Program-made: the position numbers and the translations under genes | Origin: Actinomadura sp. NAK00032 | GTDB taxonomy: Bacteria; Actinomycetota; Actinomycetes; Streptosporangiales; Streptosporangiaceae | Reading direction: 5' to 3' | Length of the DNA stretch: 64,000 nt | NCBI RefSeq assembly: GCF_013364275.1 | Contig: NZ_CP054932.1 | Location: 8,432,001 to 8,496,000 of the forward strand | Shown here: one piece after another, positions 43,896-52,796 of the stretch | How positions within the stretch are numbered: the stretch's first letter is position 1 | Layout: each line of letters starts with the position of its first letter | Notes under the pieces: generated by a model | What the model was told of the DNA's origin: nothing | Seen by the model: the letters and a program-made list of their open reading frames with translations, nothing else | Databases searched by the model: none

Positions 43896-44405
43896 TCAAC
43901 GCTTGCTGTACTGCGGAGCCTTGCGGGCCTTCTTGAGACCGGCCTTCTTGCGCTCCGGCACCCGCGCGTCGCGGGTCAGGAAGCCGGCCTTCTTCAGCGC
44001 CGGGCGGTGCTCGATGTTCGCGAACTGCAGCGCGCGGGAGATGCCGAGGCGCAGCGCGCCGGCCTGGCCGGTGGTGCCGCCGCCGTTGACGCGGGCGAGC
44101 ACGTCGAACTGGCCCTCCAGGCCCAGCAGCACGAACGGCTCGTTCACGATCTGCTGGTGCACCTTGTTCGGGAAGTACTGGTCCAGGGTGCGGCCGTTGA
44201 TCTTCCACTGGCCGCTGCCGGGGACGATCCGGACCCGCGCGATGGCCTGCTTGCGGCGGCCGGTGCCGGCGGCGGGGCCGGTCGCGACCGGCTGGCCGAG
44301 GTAGCCCTCGCCGGGCGCCTCGGGGGTCTCGGTGCTGTACTCGGACGGCGCGTCCTCGTACGAGTCGGTCTCGGCGGCCTGCTCGGCGCCGGTGGTGTCG
44401 TCCAC
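43896..44405 (-). CDS. rpsI: 30S ribosomal protein S9
   Basis: S9 contacts P-site tRNA with its C-terminal tail. The 169 residues have an acidic 40-residue actinobacterial extension. The conserved domain follows (GRRKQAIARVRIVPGSGQ) and the basic end is ARKAPQYSKR. GTG 44405 has GAGGAG about five bases upstream. It follows rplM by 95 bases in the usual L13-S9 pair. Confidence 0.96.
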   Translation of the reverse strand: MDDTTGAEQAAETDSYEDAPSEYSTETPEAPGEGYLGQPVATGPAAGTGRRKQAIARVRIVPGSGQWKINGRTLDQYFPNKVHQQIVNEPFVLLGLEGQFDVLARVNGGGTTGQAGALRLGISRALQFANIEHRPALKKAGFLTRDARVPERKKAGLKKARKAPQYSKR

Positions 44406-44500
44406 GGTTCTCCTCGGGTGTTCTAGCCAGGGCGGCTGGCCCGATTCATCGGGTGCCCCGGCGGCCTCTCGTCCTGCGTGCGCCCGGACGGGCGCGGGTG

Positions 44501-44953
44501 TCACTTCGCGATCTGGCTGATCTGGGTGATCTCGAACGGGACCGGCTTCTGCGCCTGGTGCGGGTGGTCCGGCCCGGCGTAGACCTTCACCTTGCCGAAC
44601 ATCTTCCGGCCGAGGGAGTTCTTGGGCAGCATGCCCTTGATCGCCTTCTCGACCGCCCGCTCGGGGTGCTTGGCCAGCAGCTCGGTGTAGGTGACCGAGC
44701 GGAGCCCGCCCGGGTAGCCCGAGTGCCGGTAGGCCTTCTTGCGCTCCGCCTTGTTGCCCGACAGCGACACCTTGTCGGCGTTCACGATGACCACGAAGTC
44801 ACCGGTGTCGAGGTGCGGCGCGTAGATCGGCTTGTGCTTGCCCCGAAGCAGCTGCGCGACCTGACTGGCGAGACGGCCCAGCACGACATCGGTCGCGTCG
44901 ATGACGTACCACTGACGCTGGACGTCAGCGGGCTTAGGGGTGTACGTGCGCAC
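44501..44953 (-). CDS. rplM: 50S ribosomal protein L13
   Basis: An early 50S assembly protein. The 150 residues include QWYVIDATDVVLGRLASQVA, the block GDFVVIVNADKVSLSG, the YRHSGYPGG region and LPKNSLGRKMFGKVKVY. GTG 44953 matches the family start VRTYTPKPADVQRQW; upstream in-frame sequence is not homologous. GAAGG stands about nine bases before it. Confidence 0.96.
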   Translation of the reverse strand: MRTYTPKPADVQRQWYVIDATDVVLGRLASQVAQLLRGKHKPIYAPHLDTGDFVVIVNADKVSLSGNKAERKKAYRHSGYPGGLRSVTYTELLAKHPERAVEKAIKGMLPKNSLGRKMFGKVKVYAGPDHPHQAQKPVPFEITQISQIAK

Positions 44954-45341
44954 GGTCGTCAGCCTTCGTTTCTCGTCGACTTTCAGCGGTTTCGATCCTC
45001 CGCTCCCCCTCGCGGGCGAGCGCCACATGTCAGCGGAAATCCTGCTCGCGCCGACCAGAGGATCATCCGACCCGGCGCTCCGGGAGGCCAGGGCCCCCAT
45101 ATCCGCGGCAGTTGACGCGAACAGTCCGGGACGCACCGGCTCGCTGCGGCGTCGCCCCACCCGGAGGGCAGGCGTCACGCACACAACAAATAGGCAGGAT
45201 ACACGAGCGACGGGTAAGCGGCGCAATCCGCAGGGCGGAGCACCCGCCACAGGGGACGGTGGGGAGCGCCGCAGTGACGATGGGTAGCGCTTGTGATCTT
45301 TCTTAACGGATCTCCGTAACTCGGGGTGTATATGGGGATAA
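44954..45341. other. Intergenic region between divergent rplM and the CAP-protein gene
   Basis: About 390 bases that should hold the rplM promoter and leader on one strand and the CAP-gene promoter on the other. An A/T-rich stretch at 45285-45345 includes the small palindrome ACGGATCTCCGT (45306-45317). No gene was credible. I could not recognise a ribosomal-protein leader motif with confidence. Confidence 0.5.
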
Positions 45342-45647
45342 GGTGCCGGGCAACCGAGTCCACGCCGGCTCGCGCCGGCCCGCACCCGGGAGCCCCCGCT
45401 GTCCACTCCCCGCAGACCCGGCGACTCCGCCGGAGGCCGCCAGCCCAGGCACGACGGGCAGGGCGGCCGCGCGCCCCACTTCCGCGTCTCCCCTCCCCGC
45501 GACGAGCTCGTCGCCAGCGGGCCGCGGCGCCGTGCGTCCCGCTCCGGGCCCCCGCCGGGCGGCCGCCGGACGGACGGCGGGCGCCCCCAGGGCGGACGGG
45601 GCCAGGGCGACAAGCGCGGCAAGTCCCGGCTGAGCAGCGCGACCGGG

Positions 45648-46412
45648 ATGATGGCGGTCGTCACCGCGTCCGGGCTCGCCATCGGCATCGGCGTCGCGAT
45701 CGACCGGCTCGTCCTGCCCGAGTTGCGCTCGGACCGGACCACCGTCGCCGGCCCGGAGCCGCGGCAGCCGGCCGACACCATGCCGGGTCCGCAGAGCGAC
45801 CTGCCGTCGTCCACCCCCGGGTCGGGGACGCCGAAGAGCGGTGCGACGGGCGGCCCCAGCGCCACGCCCACGACGGCCGCCGCGGAGCCGACGCCGCCGC
45901 TGAAGGCGATCCACCCGCGCACGACCGCGTCGGCGGAGCCGTCGAAGTCCGCGAAGGCGCCCGCGCCCGACGCGCCGCCGACGCTGACGTCCGGCGGCGG
46001 GGGCGGCCCCACGGGCGGATCGTCCGGCGGATCGCCGTCCTCCGAGGCCGCCGTCGTGTCGCTGACCAACGCCGAGCGCGCCAAGGAGGGCTGCCGCGCG
46101 CTGCGCGTCGACCAGCGGCTCGTCACGGCGGCCCGCAAACACTCCGCGGACATGGCGGCCAACGGCTACTTCGACCACACCTCCCGCAACGGCGACAGCC
46201 CGTGGAAGCGGATGGAGGACGCCGGCTACACCAGCCCCGGCGCGGAGAACATCGCCAAGGGGTACCCGACCGCCGCCGCCGTCGTGGAGGGCTGGATGAA
46301 CAGCCCCGGCCACCGGGCCAACATCCTGAACTGCGGCCTGCGCGCCATCGGCGTCGGCCGGGCGTCCGGGCCCGGCGGCCCGCTGTGGACGCAGGACTTC
46401 GGCTGGAGGTGA
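45648..46412 (+). CDS. CAP (SCP/PR-1) domain membrane-anchored protein
   Basis: A 254-residue extracellular protein as counted from ATG 45648: one membrane helix (MMAVVTASGLAIGIGVAI), a long Pro/Thr/Ser-rich linker, then the CAP domain. The domain has LTNAERAKEGCRALRVD, AARKHSADMAANGYFDHTS, AENIAKGY, GWMNSPGHRANIL and WTQDFGWR. The start is doubtful. The same frame stays open back to 45342 with G/C-ending codons and Arg/Gly-rich protein sequence, but contains no ATG, GTG or TTG. A GTG at 45343 in another frame has a good ribosome-binding site, so a frameshift is possible. Confidence 0.82.
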   Translation: MMAVVTASGLAIGIGVAIDRLVLPELRSDRTTVAGPEPRQPADTMPGPQSDLPSSTPGSGTPKSGATGGPSATPTTAAAEPTPPLKAIHPRTTASAEPSKSAKAPAPDAPPTLTSGGGGGPTGGSSGGSPSSEAAVVSLTNAERAKEGCRALRVDQRLVTAARKHSADMAANGYFDHTSRNGDSPWKRMEDAGYTSPGAENIAKGYPTAAAVVEGWMNSPGHRANILNCGLRAIGVGRASGPGGPLWTQDFGWR

Positions 46413-46530
46413 CCCGCCCGCCCCTCCGGGACGTGACCTTCGGGGAATCACCGGCGTCCGGTTCGCCCCCATGTCATGGTGGGTGTCCGAACGTGAAGAC
46501 CCCTGAATGAGGAACGGTAAGGTCCAACCC

Positions 46531-47646
46531 ATGGGTTACCCGGGCGATCAAGGCAAACCCGGCGACTGGCCCCCTCGGCAGCCGCCGCACACGCCGTACG
46601 GACCCGGAGCCGGAGCGCCGCCGTACGGCCACGACAACGACGAGGCCCCCTTCGCACCGCGCGGGCGGGACGACGACCCCGCTCCGTGGAACGACGCGCC
46701 CACCGCGTCCTGGGACGAGCAGCCCGCCGGGGGCTGGAGCGAGCAGCCGGCCCCGGCATGGGACGACCGGCCCACCGCCGCGTGGGACGACCGGCCCGTC
46801 GCGGGCGGCGCGGTCGGCGACGACGACCCCTACGGCCCGCCCGAGGGCATGCCGCCGGGTCCGACCGGCCCGTCCGGTCCGTCCGGTGGCGGGCCCACCC
46901 CGCCCGAGCGGCGCCGCAACCTGCCGCTGATCATCGGCGGCTCGGCGGTCGCCGGGATCCTGCTCATCGGCGGCGGCGTCGGGCTCTCCTCGATGCTGAA
47001 GGGCGACGAGGCGAAGCCCGCCAAGGCGGCCCCGACGCAGGCCGCGCCCACGCAGGCGCCGCCGACGCCGACCCCGGCCGAGCCCGTCCTCGAGCCGGTG
47101 AAGCTGAAGAGCCGCACCACCGACCCGAAGCCGCTGACCCTCAAGGAGGTCTTCGGCAAGTCGAAGTTCACCGCCGGCGACCACAAGTACGTGCGGACGG
47201 CCGTGAGCTCGAAGAAGGGCTGCACCGGCGTCGTCGGCGGCACGAGCCTGGAGAAGGCCCTCAAGAAGGGCGACTGCACCCAGGCGCTGCGGGCCACCTA
47301 CGCGATCACCAGCGGCTCCCTCATCGGCACCGTCGGCGTGTTCAACCTCGAAAGCGAGTCCGCCGCCAAGGCGGCGGTGAAGGCCGCCGGCGGTAAGGAC
47401 GCCTTCCTCCAGGCCCTGCCCGGCAAGGGCGTGTCCAAGACCAACGGCAAGGGCGAGGCGTTCGGCACCTCCCAGGCCCGCGGCCACTACGTCATCATGA
47501 CGTGGGTGCAGCGGCCGGACGGCAAGAAGATCGCGAGCAAGTACCATGCGGCCGTCCGGGTCTTCGGCACCCAGATGGTCAAGGGCAGCAACCTCGCCCT
47601 CGCCCTGCACTACAGGGAAACCGAAGGCAAGCCCCTCCAAAAGTGA
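46531..47646 (+). CDS. Membrane protein with Pro/Asp-rich N terminus (first of a tandem paralogous pair)
   Basis: A 371-residue protein of no recognised family. The first ~130 residues are low complexity with a repeat of WDDRPTAAWDDRPVA type. One membrane helix follows (LPLIIGGSAVAGILLIGGGVG), then a Pro/Thr linker and a globular outer domain from about 185 (LTLKEVFGKSKFTAGDHKYV, ALKKGDCTQALRATYAI). Two Cys residues could form a disulfide. The outer domain is similar to that of the next gene. ATG 46531 was chosen for AAGG upstream; ATG 46507 is also possible. Confidence 0.72.
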   Translation: MGYPGDQGKPGDWPPRQPPHTPYGPGAGAPPYGHDNDEAPFAPRGRDDDPAPWNDAPTASWDEQPAGGWSEQPAPAWDDRPTAAWDDRPVAGGAVGDDDPYGPPEGMPPGPTGPSGPSGGGPTPPERRRNLPLIIGGSAVAGILLIGGGVGLSSMLKGDEAKPAKAAPTQAAPTQAPPTPTPAEPVLEPVKLKSRTTDPKPLTLKEVFGKSKFTAGDHKYVRTAVSSKKGCTGVVGGTSLEKALKKGDCTQALRATYAITSGSLIGTVGVFNLESESAAKAAVKAAGGKDAFLQALPGKGVSKTNGKGEAFGTSQARGHYVIMTWVQRPDGKKIASKYHAAVRVFGTQMVKGSNLALALHYRETEGKPLQK

Positions 47647-47670
47647 CCCCTGCGAATACCCTCACTGCTT

Positions 47671-49209
47671 ATGTCTGGACCTGAAGACACTCGGGAGACC
47701 GCCGAGCCGGCGGGGACGTCCGGCGTCCCCGCCGACCCGGCGCCGCCCAGTTTCGGCGGGGGCGACGGCGAGACCGCCACCGAGACCGCCACCGGCACCG
47801 CCCCGCTCCGGCTGCCCGCGTTCGGCCTCCAGGCGCCCTGGTGGGCCGCCGAATCCGAGGCCGACGCCGAGCCCGCGGCCGCGCCCCCCGCGCCCGCGGC
47901 CGAACCCGCGGCCGCCGCCGAACCCGCTCCCCCCGAGGCCGCCCCCGCCGAGCCGACCCCCGCTGAGCCGGCCCCCGCCGCGCCCGGGACGCTCGTCGCC
48001 GGCGCGGGCGTCCCGCCGGTCGACACCCGCGGCGCCGTGCCCGCCGAGCCGCTCGTCAAGCCCCCCGTCTCGACCGACGACACCGACCCCGACGGCTTCC
48101 AGGCCGTCCGCCCGGAGGGCGCCGCCCCCGAGGACGACACCGCGAAGGACGACCCCCCCGTGGACAACCCCGCCGTGAACGAGGCCGCGGAGGGCGGTCC
48201 CGCGCCGCTCTCCGCCTTCGAGAAGGCGAAGGAGGCCGAGAGCGCGTCGTCCGCGCAGACGGCCGTGCTGGTGCCCGACGCGATCCTGCCGCCCGGCGTG
48301 GTGCCGCCCACCGGCAGCGGACCGTTCCCGCACACCGAGACCGAGAACGGCGCCACCGTCGCCGACGGGCAGATCCCCGTGATCGCGCCCGTCTACCACA
48401 CCGAGGGCGGCGTCCCGCTCGACACGCCTCCGCCGCCCGGCGCACCGCCGAAGGGCCCGATGCCGAAGGGCGCGGCGCCGAAGGGCCCGGCGGGCGGCGG
48501 CAGGAACAAGCGCCGCACCGTGCTGATCGGCGCCGGCGCGGCGGTCGTCCTCGCGGCCGGGGTCGCGCTGTTCACACTGGGCGGTACGGAGCCGAGCAGC
48601 GAGGACGGCGCCCGCAAGGCCGCCGAGCCCTCCGCTGCGCCGGCGCCGTCGACGGCCGCCCCGGCGCGGCCGTCCCCCGCCACCGGCCCGGTGAACATCG
48701 CCGACGAGAAGACCGACACCAAGGACCTCGCGTTCCGCGACGTGTTCCCGCAGGAGACGGTCAAGCTCGGCGGCCGCACCTACACCCGCGACCGCTGGTC
48801 CCTCAACCGCGACGTCAAGTACGCCGCCCGGGGCGCGATGCTCCACGCCCTCCAGCAGCAGCAGTGCCGCAAGATCGTCCGCGCGACGTTCATCGACCGG
48901 GCGAACAAGCTCGCCGTCACCTCGGGCATCGCCGTGATGCCGACGAAGGACGCCGCGCTCGCGGTCAGCAAGGCCGGCGACCCCGCCAAGTACGAGTGGT
49001 TCCGCGGCATGGCCGGCAAGCACTCCCCCGACATCGACCGCGCGGGCGGCTACGCGGCGGCGACCGTCCGCGGCCGGTACGTGGCCTACGCCTACGTCCA
49101 GTGGGCGAACGGCAAGAAGGCCGAGCCCGGCGACCCGGTGATCAAGCAGGCCGCCCAGCAGTTCCTCGACTACGACCTGCGCCCGATCATGGCCCGCGCC
49201 CGCGGCTGA
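47671..49209 (+). CDS. Membrane protein with Ala/Pro-rich N terminus (second of the pair)
   Basis: A 512-residue paralogue of the preceding protein. A 280-residue disordered Ala/Pro/Glu-rich cytoplasmic part precedes basic GRNKRR, a helix (VLIGAGAAVVLAAGVALFTL), a short linker and the outer domain (LAFRDVFPQETVKLGGRTY, ALQQQQCRKIVRATFID, TSGIAVMPTKDAALAV, GRYVAYAYVQWANGKK). The matched order of blocks with the neighbour indicates tandem duplication. It starts 24 bases after the first gene's stop. Function unknown. Confidence 0.72.
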   Translation: MSGPEDTRETAEPAGTSGVPADPAPPSFGGGDGETATETATGTAPLRLPAFGLQAPWWAAESEADAEPAAAPPAPAAEPAAAAEPAPPEAAPAEPTPAEPAPAAPGTLVAGAGVPPVDTRGAVPAEPLVKPPVSTDDTDPDGFQAVRPEGAAPEDDTAKDDPPVDNPAVNEAAEGGPAPLSAFEKAKEAESASSAQTAVLVPDAILPPGVVPPTGSGPFPHTETENGATVADGQIPVIAPVYHTEGGVPLDTPPPPGAPPKGPMPKGAAPKGPAGGGRNKRRTVLIGAGAAVVLAAGVALFTLGGTEPSSEDGARKAAEPSAAPAPSTAAPARPSPATGPVNIADEKTDTKDLAFRDVFPQETVKLGGRTYTRDRWSLNRDVKYAARGAMLHALQQQQCRKIVRATFIDRANKLAVTSGIAVMPTKDAALAVSKAGDPAKYEWFRGMAGKHSPDIDRAGGYAAATVRGRYVAYAYVQWANGKKAEPGDPVIKQAAQQFLDYDLRPIMARARG

Positions 49210-49220
49210 CCCGGCCCCTC

Positions 49221-49257
49221 GCGGCCGCGCGTCCCCACCCCGGGGGCGCGCGGCCGC
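49221..49257. terminator. Bidirectional terminator between convergent genes
   Basis: GCGGCCGCGCG (49221-49231) pairs perfectly with CGCGCGGCCGC (49247-49257) around a 15-base loop, 11 bases after one stop and 8 before truA's stop. Confidence 0.65.
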
Positions 49258-49264
49258 GCCGCGT

Positions 49265-50164
49265 CTAGGCCGTCCCCTGCTCAGACGAGGTGGGCTGCTG
49301 CTGCTCGGCAGCGGCAGTGGCGGCGGCGTTGGCGGTCGCGTTGAGCGTCCGGACCCGCCGGGTCTCCTGGGCGCGCCTGGCCAGGCCGTCGTCGCCGGGG
49401 TAGCGGATCTCCTCCAGCGACAGCCCGTGCGCGGGCGCCACGTTCACGCCCGAGTCGCGGACGCGGGCGGCGAGCACCTCGGCGGGCCACTCCACCTCGC
49501 GCCGCCCGTCCCCCACCATCAGCAGCGCGCCGACGAGGGCCCGCACCATCGAGTGGCAGAACGCGTCGGCCTCCACGGTCGCGAGCGCCAGATGCGGGTC
49601 GCGGTCGTCGCGGACCCACTCGTAGCGCAGCAGCTCCCGGATCGTCGTCGCGCCCTCCCGCTTGCGGCAGTACGCCGCGAAGTCGGACTCCCCCACCAGC
49701 CGCCGCGCGGCGTCGTTCATCCGGGCCAGGTTGAGCGGGCGCGGATGCCACAGGACGTCGTGGCGGCGCAGCGGGTCAACGCCCACCGGGTTGTCGCACA
49801 CCCGGTACACGTAGCGGCGCGACAGCGCGGAGAACCGCGCGTCGAACCCCTCCGGCGCGATCGACACGCGCCACACCCGCACGTCCGGCGGGAGCAGCCC
49901 GGCCAGGCGGCGCGGCATCGTCCCGTTGATCGCCGAGTACGCCGCCACCGGCACCACCAGGTGCGCGACCTGGCCGCTCGCGTGGACGCCCGCGTCGGTG
50001 CGGCCGGCGACGGTCAGCATGGGCGGCGGGTCGAGCCGCAGCATCCGTGCCAGCGCGTCCTCGATGACGCCCTGCACGGTCCGCTGGTTCGGCTGCCGAG
50101 CCCAGCCCGCGAAGTCCGACCCGTCGTAACCGATGTCGAGCCGGAGTCGTACCAGTGCGGTCAT
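49265..50164 (-). CDS. truA: tRNA pseudouridine synthase A
   Basis: Converts U38-U40 in the anticodon arm to pseudouridine. The 299 residues are a little longer than E. coli TruA because of an Ala/Gln-rich tail. The catalytic Asp57 is in GRTDAGVHASGQ, with RRYVYRV and FCHSMVRALVGALLMVG conserved. ATG 50164 begins the family start VRLRLDIGYDGSDFAGWA; longer upstream frames have no homology. It follows rplQ after a strong terminator, so it is probably expressed partly on its own. Confidence 0.95.
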   Translation of the reverse strand: MTALVRLRLDIGYDGSDFAGWARQPNQRTVQGVIEDALARMLRLDPPPMLTVAGRTDAGVHASGQVAHLVVPVAAYSAINGTMPRRLAGLLPPDVRVWRVSIAPEGFDARFSALSRRYVYRVCDNPVGVDPLRRHDVLWHPRPLNLARMNDAARRLVGESDFAAYCRKREGATTIRELLRYEWVRDDRDPHLALATVEADAFCHSMVRALVGALLMVGDGRREVEWPAEVLAARVRDSGVNVAPAHGLSLEEIRYPGDDGLARRAQETRRVRTLNATANAAATAAAEQQQPTSSEQGTA

Positions 50165-50263
50165 GTCAGCCGATTGATCCTTCTGCAACGTGGCTGTTCC
50201 GATCCCTTGCGTGTGCACGCCGCCGCTCCCCTGACCTGACCATGCGTCAAGTCTGGCAAAGAA

Positions 50264-50298
50264 CAGGGCCCACCGTCCGCTGTGGACGGTGGGCCCTG
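50264..50298 (-). terminator. Strong terminator after rplQ
   Basis: A perfect 15-bp stem (50264-50278 with 50284-50298) around a five-base loop. On the minus strand it is followed by TTCTTTG. It closes the alpha ribosomal operon. Confidence 0.85.
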
Positions 50299-50339
50299 GA
50301 CGAATGTCGAGCAAACGCTCGGCCAGTTCGCGCGGCGAA

Positions 50340-50858
50340 CTACTCCTTGCCGTCCTCCGCCTTGGCGTCCGCCGCCTCGTCCGCGGCCTTGGCCTCGGGC
50401 TCGGCGTCGGCGTCGGCGGCCTTGCTGAGGGTGACCTCGCCCTCGGCGGGCAGCTCCTCCTCGGCGACCTTCGGCGCGGACGTGCCGGTGGCGGCCGCCA
50501 TCGGCTCGGTGACCAGCTCGATGATCGCCATGGGCGCGTTGTCGCCCTTGCGCGGGCCGATCTTGGTGATCCGGGTGTAGCCGCCGGGCCGGGTCTCGAA
50601 GCTCGGCGCGATCTCGGTGAAGAGCGCGTGGACGACGCCCTTGTCGCGGATCGTGCGGGCCACCAGGCGACGGTTGTGCAGGTCGCCCTTCTTGGCCTTG
50701 GTGATCAGCTTCTCGGCCAGCGGGCGCACCCGCCGGGCCTTGGCCTCGGTGGTGGTGATGCGGCCGTGCTCGAACAGCGCCGTCGCCAGGTTCGCCAGGA
50801 TCAGCTTCTGGTGCGCGGCGCTCCCGCCGAGGCGGGCGCCCTTCGTGGGCTGGGGCAT
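50340..50858 (-). CDS. rplQ: 50S ribosomal protein L17
   Basis: L17 of the large subunit, near the exit tunnel. The 172 residues are the conserved ~118-residue core (GSAAHQKLILANLATALFEHGRI, AKARRVRPLAEKLIT, GGYTRI) plus an acidic, Ala/Glu-rich actinobacterial tail. ATG 50858 gives the family start MPQPTKGARLGGS. It is the last gene of the alpha operon. Confidence 0.96.
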   Translation of the reverse strand: MPQPTKGARLGGSAAHQKLILANLATALFEHGRITTTEAKARRVRPLAEKLITKAKKGDLHNRRLVARTIRDKGVVHALFTEIAPSFETRPGGYTRITKIGPRKGDNAPMAIIELVTEPMAAATGTSAPKVAEEELPAEGEVTLSKAADADAEPEAKAADEAADAKAEDGKE

Positions 50859-50953
50859 CGTGCTTCCTTCCTGCACCGGCCGTGTCAGGTACCGGCGTCA
50901 GCTGGTTCCGGTACGGCCGGGGAACGCGCCCCCGGCCGCCCGGAATCGGGTTT

Positions 50954-51967
50954 CTAGTACTGCTCGGTCTCGGCGTAGCTCTGGTCGTCGTCGCCGTAGT
51001 TGTCGGCCGCCGCGCTCGGGTCGAACCCGGGCGGGGAGTCCTTCAGCGACAGGCCCATGTCGTTGAGCTTCTGCTTGACCTCTTCGATCGACTTGGCGCC
51101 GAAGTTGCGGATGTCGAGCAGGTCCTGCTCGGAGCGGGCCACGAGCTCGCCCACCGAGTGGATGCCCTCGCGCTTCAGGCAGTTGTAGGAGCGGACCGTG
51201 AGGTTCAGCTCCTCGATCGGCAGGGCCAGGTCCGCGGCGAGCGCGGCGTCCGTCGGGGACGGGCCCATGTCGATGCCCTCGGCCTCGACGTTGAGCTCCC
51301 GGGCCAGGCCGAACAGCTCGACGAGGGTCTTGCCGGCGGAGGCGACCGCGTCGCGCGGCAGCATCGCCTGCTTGGTCTCCACGTCCAGGATGAGGCGGTC
51401 GAAGTCGGTGCGCTGCTCGACTCGGGTCGCCTCGACCTTGTAGGTGACCTTCAGCACGGGCGAGTAGATGGAGTCGATCGGGATCCGGCCGATCTCCTGG
51501 CCCGGCTGCTTGTTCTGCGCGGCGGAGACGTAGCCGCGGCCGCGCTCGACCGTCAGCTCCATCTCCAGCTTGGCCTTGTTGTTCAGCGTGGCGATGTGCA
51601 GGTCCGGGTTGTGGACCTCGACGCCCGCCGGCGGCGCGATGTCGGCCGCGGTCACCTCGCCCGGGCCCTGCTTGCGCAGGTACATGACCACGGGCTCGTC
51701 GTGCTCGGAGGAGACGACGAGCTCCTTGAGGTTCAGGATGATGTCGGTGACATCCTCCTTGACCCCGGGGACGGTGGAGAACTCGTGGAGGACGCCCTCG
51801 ATCCGGATGCTGGTGACGGCCGCACCGGGAATCGAGGAGAGCAGCGTACGGCGCAGCGAGTTGCCGATCGTGTAGCCGAAGCCCGGCTCCAGCGGCTCGA
51901 TGGTGAACCGCGACCGGTACTCGTCGACCTGCTCTTCGGTGAGAGTGGGACGCTGAGCGATGAGCAT
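50954..51967 (-). CDS. rpoA: DNA-directed RNA polymerase subunit alpha
   Basis: RNA polymerase assembly and promoter UP-element contact. The 337 residues are complete. The N-terminal domain has FTIEPLEPGFGYTIGNSLRRTLLSSIPG. The C-terminal domain has the helix-hairpin-helix region VRSYNCLKREGIHSVGELV and FGAKSIEEVKQKL. An acidic tail follows. It is between rpsD and rplQ as in most bacteria. Confidence 0.98.
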   Translation of the reverse strand: MLIAQRPTLTEEQVDEYRSRFTIEPLEPGFGYTIGNSLRRTLLSSIPGAAVTSIRIEGVLHEFSTVPGVKEDVTDIILNLKELVVSSEHDEPVVMYLRKQGPGEVTAADIAPPAGVEVHNPDLHIATLNNKAKLEMELTVERGRGYVSAAQNKQPGQEIGRIPIDSIYSPVLKVTYKVEATRVEQRTDFDRLILDVETKQAMLPRDAVASAGKTLVELFGLARELNVEAEGIDMGPSPTDAALAADLALPIEELNLTVRSYNCLKREGIHSVGELVARSEQDLLDIRNFGAKSIEEVKQKLNDMGLSLKDSPPGFDPSAAADNYGDDDQSYAETEQY

Positions 51968-52080
51968 GGTGGTGCCTTCTTTCCGCGGTGCCCGCTATTT
52001 GACGACCGCGTTCTGGAGTGTTCCCCGATCCGCCGGGGCCCCGTCCGGGACCCCGGCGGTCGTAGAGCCCTACCCGGTTC

Positions 52081-52707
52081 CTACTTGGAGTAGAGCTCGA
52101 CGATCAGCTGCTCCTGGACGGGAGCTTCGATCTGCTGCCGGACGGGCAGCGAGTGCACGAGGATTCGCATCTTCTCGCCGTCGACCCCGAGCCACGCGGG
52201 GACGGGGCGCTCGCCGATCTCGGCCTTGGCGACCTGGAACGGCGTCGACTCCATCGACTTGGGCTTGACGTCGACGATGTCGGCCTCGTTCACCAGGGCC
52301 GACGGGATGTTGACCTTCTTGCCGTTGACCCGGATGTGGCCGTGCCGGATGAGCTGGCGGGCCATGTCGCGGGACTTGGCGAAGCCGCCCCGGTAGACGA
52401 CGTTGTCGAGCCGGCGCTCCAGGAGGGCGAGCAGGTTGTCGCCCGTCTTGCCCTGCTGGCGGTTCGCCTCGACGTAGTAGTTGTGGAACTGCCGCTCCAG
52501 GACGCCGTAGATGCGCCGCGCCTTCTGCTTCTCGCGAAGCTGCAGCAGGTACTCGGTCTCCTTGGGCCGACCGCGGCCGTGCTCACCCGGCGGGTAGGGA
52601 CGGATCTCGATCGGGCACTTGGGGCCCATGCACTTGCTGCCCTTGAGGAACAGCTTCATCTTCTCGCGGCGGCAGAGCTTGCAGTCCGCACCGGTGTAAC
52701 GAGCCAT
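52081..52707 (-). CDS. rpsD: 30S ribosomal protein S4
   Basis: Primary binder of 16S rRNA; in E. coli also the repressor of the alpha operon. The 208 residues carry four Cys residues near the N terminus (ADCKLCRREK and KCMGPKCPIE), a zinc-binding form. The S4 RNA-binding domain has LDNVVYRGGFAKSRDMARQLIRHGHI. In this window an unusual RNA structure stands upstream of rpsM, the position of the E. coli S4 target. Confidence 0.97.
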   Translation of the reverse strand: MARYTGADCKLCRREKMKLFLKGSKCMGPKCPIEIRPYPPGEHGRGRPKETEYLLQLREKQKARRIYGVLERQFHNYYVEANRQQGKTGDNLLALLERRLDNVVYRGGFAKSRDMARQLIRHGHIRVNGKKVNIPSALVNEADIVDVKPKSMESTPFQVAKAEIGERPVPAWLGVDGEKMRILVHSLPVRQQIEAPVQEQLIVELYSK

Positions 52708-52796
52708 TGTTCTGTGATCTCCCCTGCTCAGACCCGGCTGGCCAGCACAGTGGCGGGCGGTGCCGCCTGCGCAAATTCCAGAGTGCTCTTCACGGG

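Noticed and set aside
44954..45341. A c-di-AMP riboswitch or ribosomal-protein leader ahead of the CAP gene or rplM
   Set aside because: A/T-rich promoter-like sequence is present, but I could not fit any known motif without forcing it.
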